From Methanobacteriota archaeon (GTDB taxonomy: Archaea > JAADCQ01 > Methanopyri > Methanopyrales > Methanopyraceae): 7,221 nt of DNA. Under the pieces are notes generated by a model that saw only the letters and a list, made by a program, of their open reading frames with translations, was not told the origin of the DNA and did not search any database. The stretch is from contig JAMOPO010000050.1 of NCBI GenBank assembly GCA_027064425.1, forward strand, positions 1 through 7,221. Direction: 5' to 3'. This document shows, in pieces, positions 5,923 to 7,221 of the stretch. The position numbers were made by a program, and so were the translations under genes. Each line of letters starts with the position of its first letter. Positions within the stretch are counted from its first letter, which is position 1.

Positions 5923-6050
5923 TTATCGGGAGCAGGCTGGTCGACCGGGTGGGAAGCACCGTGAGGGTTCGAGCTTCCGCGCGCTGGGCGCGGTTCCTAC
6001 CTCTTGGAGAATTAGGGCGGGAGATGGAGTGGCGTTTGAGGTCTCGAGGG
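5923..6050. other. Intergenic stretch between genes D and C with a GC hairpin
   Basis: No gene seen. CCGCGC (5977-5982), loop GCTGG, GCGCGG (5988-5993) forms a strong hairpin 58 bases after the stop of gene D. It lacks a T run; it might slow transcription or mark the 3' end of the D transcript, but GC-rich DNA gives such hairpins by chance. Confidence 0.35.
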
Positions 6051-6917
6051 TTACGCCGGGGCCGATACTGGTGGTAACAGTCTCTGGGACACTTCAACCA
6101 GCTGCATCACCGTAGAGAGCACCTGGGTGATCACGCCGAGTGCTTGGAGTAGTGAGGCTTTCATTGCCTGTGGCGCGAGTTGGACTAGGGCGCCCGCGAG
6201 TAGGGAGATCGTTATACCGCCGAGGACCCACGCGCGGAGCAGGTTCAGCTGCGCTCTCAGCTGGTTGAGTTGAGCCTTGGACTGGTCCTCCCTCGCCCAG
6301 TCCTTCAACAGGTCGCTCACGCGAGCGACCGTAGCTTCGAGTGCCTGCTCGATCGAGTACGCTGCGTCCTTCACGTCTCCGGAGTTCCCGATGATGCCGC
6401 CATCACGCGTGAGCGTGTCGTCCAGCTTTTTCTTGAACTCGTCCGCGTTCAGCTTACCCTGAAGGAACTCGTCGCACAGCTTGATCGCGTCGTCGGTGAT
6501 CCTCTCGAGGTCGCTCAGCTTCCGGTCGATCGCGTGGATGAGGTGATAACAACGACTGAGGCCTTTGGTACCGTCAAGGATCTCCGCGAGGAGGCGTTTT
6601 CGTCGATCCCGATCCTTGACGGAGTCGTATTTGGACTTCAACCACTGTAGACCGTCCTTGTCCCGGGTAAGCACTTCCTTGGCCTCCTGCAGGTACTTCA
6701 GGGATAATCGCACGTCGTGCTCCTCACTAGATACGTCCGCGCCTTTCTTCTTGCACTCCCCCAGCTTGCTCAGCAGCGTGTTCAGCTTGCCACTAGCCTC
6801 ATCGATCTTGCTGATGGCACCCTCGTGCAGTTTCAAGTAGTCGTCGATGGGTGAAGCGCTGGTCCCGGTTGCCAGTGCTAAGAATCCGAGGAGGGCTATC
6901 GTGAGGACCGGCCTCAC
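6051..6917 (-). CDS. Protein D: secreted/membrane coiled-coil protein of unknown function
   Basis: A 288-residue protein starting at GTG 6917, four bases after a Shine-Dalgarno run GGGGGCTGA, and ending at TAA 6051-6053. Residues 1-21 are a signal peptide (MRPVLTIALLGFLALATGTS, with AxA-type cleavage near A21). Residues 25-210 are almost wholly helical, charged and Leu-spaced, without Pro, consistent with antiparallel coiled coils; three of its four Cys lie at 55, 123 and 148, and a short Gly turn (173-180, GGIIGNSG) divides it. A leucine heptad segment (about 214-229, AQLNQLRAQLNLLRAW) runs straight into a membrane helix (231-249), followed by a second amphipathic helix with no basic tail. 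It therefore differs from A, B and C, which end in an anchor plus arginines. It could be a spacer, stalk or oligomerisation partner for surface enzymes such as protein C, which lies downstream in the same direction. No family is recognised. Confidence 0.9.
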   Translation of the reverse strand: MRPVLTIALLGFLALATGTSASPIDDYLKLHEGAISKIDEASGKLNTLLSKLGECKKKGADVSSEEHDVRLSLKYLQEAKEVLTRDKDGLQWLKSKYDSVKDRDRRKRLLAEILDGTKGLSRCYHLIHAIDRKLSDLERITDDAIKLCDEFLQGKLNADEFKKKLDDTLTRDGGIIGNSGDVKDAAYSIEQALEATVARVSDLLKDWAREDQSKAQLNQLRAQLNLLRAWVLGGITISLLAGALVQLAPQAMKASLLQALGVITQVLSTVMQLVEVSQRLLPPVSAPA

Positions 6918-7190
6918 GGTTCAGCCCCCAACGTAGCCACCCGTGAGGTAATCCTTTTGCTTATCGGAGTCTGAGGGTTAGGCGACCGGCTGTTGGCCTG
7001 GGGTGGTGAGCCTTCCGTTCCTCCTTAAAGATGGCCGGCTCGCTGGGACCTTAACGTCCAATCTAAGTGGCGCGGGCCACGGGTTGAGCCGTCCCGTGCC
7101 GCGACCCCGGCTGGGGCAACCGCGGCGGGCTGGCTCCGTGGGCAGGACTCAAGTTTCGCGCCGGTCCGGGATTGACCGGGGGTGGTCGCG
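6918..7190. other. Divergent intergenic region between gene D and the right-edge gene
   Basis: No gene seen; the ATG at 7031 opens only seven codons. For gene D, minus-strand CAAAAGGATTAC (near 6959-6948) resembles the AAAGGCTTATG element of gene B but is nearer the start. For the plus strand, CTTAAAG near 7024-7030 could be a TATA box, which would leave a long leader of about 140 bases that contains the structured element at 7069-7162. Confidence 0.4.
7069..7162. ncRNA. Candidate multi-stem structured RNA or leader
   Basis: Complementary blocks nest in order. GGCGCG (7069-7074) pairs with CGCGCC (7157-7162). Inside, CACGGG (7078-7083) pairs with CCCGTG (7093-7098). GCCGCG (7098-7103) pairs with CGCGGC (7121-7126), enclosing CCCC-GGCT-GGGG (7105-7116). 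The result is a closed multibranch shape of 94 bases. It is not a tRNA: there is no GGTTC T-loop. No known family is recognised. High GC makes chance pairing easy, and the strand cannot be fixed. Confidence 0.3.
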
Positions 7191-7221
7191 GTGGACCTGC
7201 GGGAGCACGTGTTGCGGTACG
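7191..7221 (+). CDS. Start of a plus-strand gene, product not identifiable (partial)
   Basis: GTG at 7191 begins MDLREHVLRY and runs off the right edge. It is preceded by GGGGGTGG (7178-7185), a good Shine-Dalgarno run about five bases away. In-frame GTG codons at 7182 overlap that run, so 7191 is preferred. Ten residues with a charged, cytoplasmic-looking beginning and no signal peptide set it apart from the surface proteins of the window; function cannot be told. Confidence 0.5.
   Translation, partial: MDLREHVLRY

Noticed and set aside
5962-5985. GGGTTCGAGC resembling a tRNA T-loop
   Set aside because: The flanks do not form a T stem and no anticodon or acceptor arms can be built around it.
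1-7221. CRISPR array, insertion sequence or transposase
   Set aside because: No regularly spaced repeats, terminal inverted repeats or transposase-like frames were seen; the only long repeat is the coding tract shared by A and B.

Overview
The window looks like chromosomal DNA from a GC-rich, probably hyperthermophilic archaeon. Start sites are often GTG or TTG and are preceded by G-rich Shine-Dalgarno runs, and A/T-rich TATA-like boxes lie about 45-50 bases upstream of starts. Every complete gene encodes a secreted or membrane-anchored protein with no obvious household homologue. This resembles the orphan surface-protein families of Methanopyrus kandleri. That assignment is inference from style, not a database match.

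Layout. Positions 1-773 (minus) hold a secreted protein with a faint LolA-like strand pattern; it runs off the left edge. Positions 795-1286 (plus) hold the decayed C-terminal half of a transglutaminase-like protein. Positions 1335-2546 (plus, protein A) and 3344-4402 (minus, protein B) are two secreted, C-terminally anchored paralogues of unknown function, facing each other. Between them, 2532-3004 (minus) is an open but unconvincing frame that I read as the decayed N-terminal half of a transglutaminase-like gene. Positions 4504-5824 (minus, protein C) encode a membrane-anchored transglutaminase-like cysteine enzyme with a complete Cys-His-Asp triad, interrupted by a one-base frameshift. Positions 6051-6917 (minus, protein D) encode a secreted coiled-coil protein with one membrane helix. 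A new plus-strand gene begins at 7191.

How they may work together. Proteins A, B and C share one design: signal peptide, extracytoplasmic domain, C-terminal hydrophobic segment and arginine cluster. Genes D, C and B lie in the same direction, but promoter-like elements in front of C and B suggest separate transcription. In an archaeon with a pseudomurein wall, a surface cysteine enzyme of the transglutaminase superfamily could act on wall peptides or surface proteins, with A, B and D as envelope partners. That is a hypothesis.

The main discovery is a rearrangement scar. The plus-strand remnant at 795-1286 begins, in protein-C coordinates, about where the minus-strand remnant at 2532-3004 stops. 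One inversion of roughly 790-2535 would explain both: it would have split a second transglutaminase-like gene, turned gene A around, and left six genes that were once all on the minus strand. Separately, A and B share a 171-base near-identical tract inside otherwise diverged genes, which is the mark of recent gene conversion.
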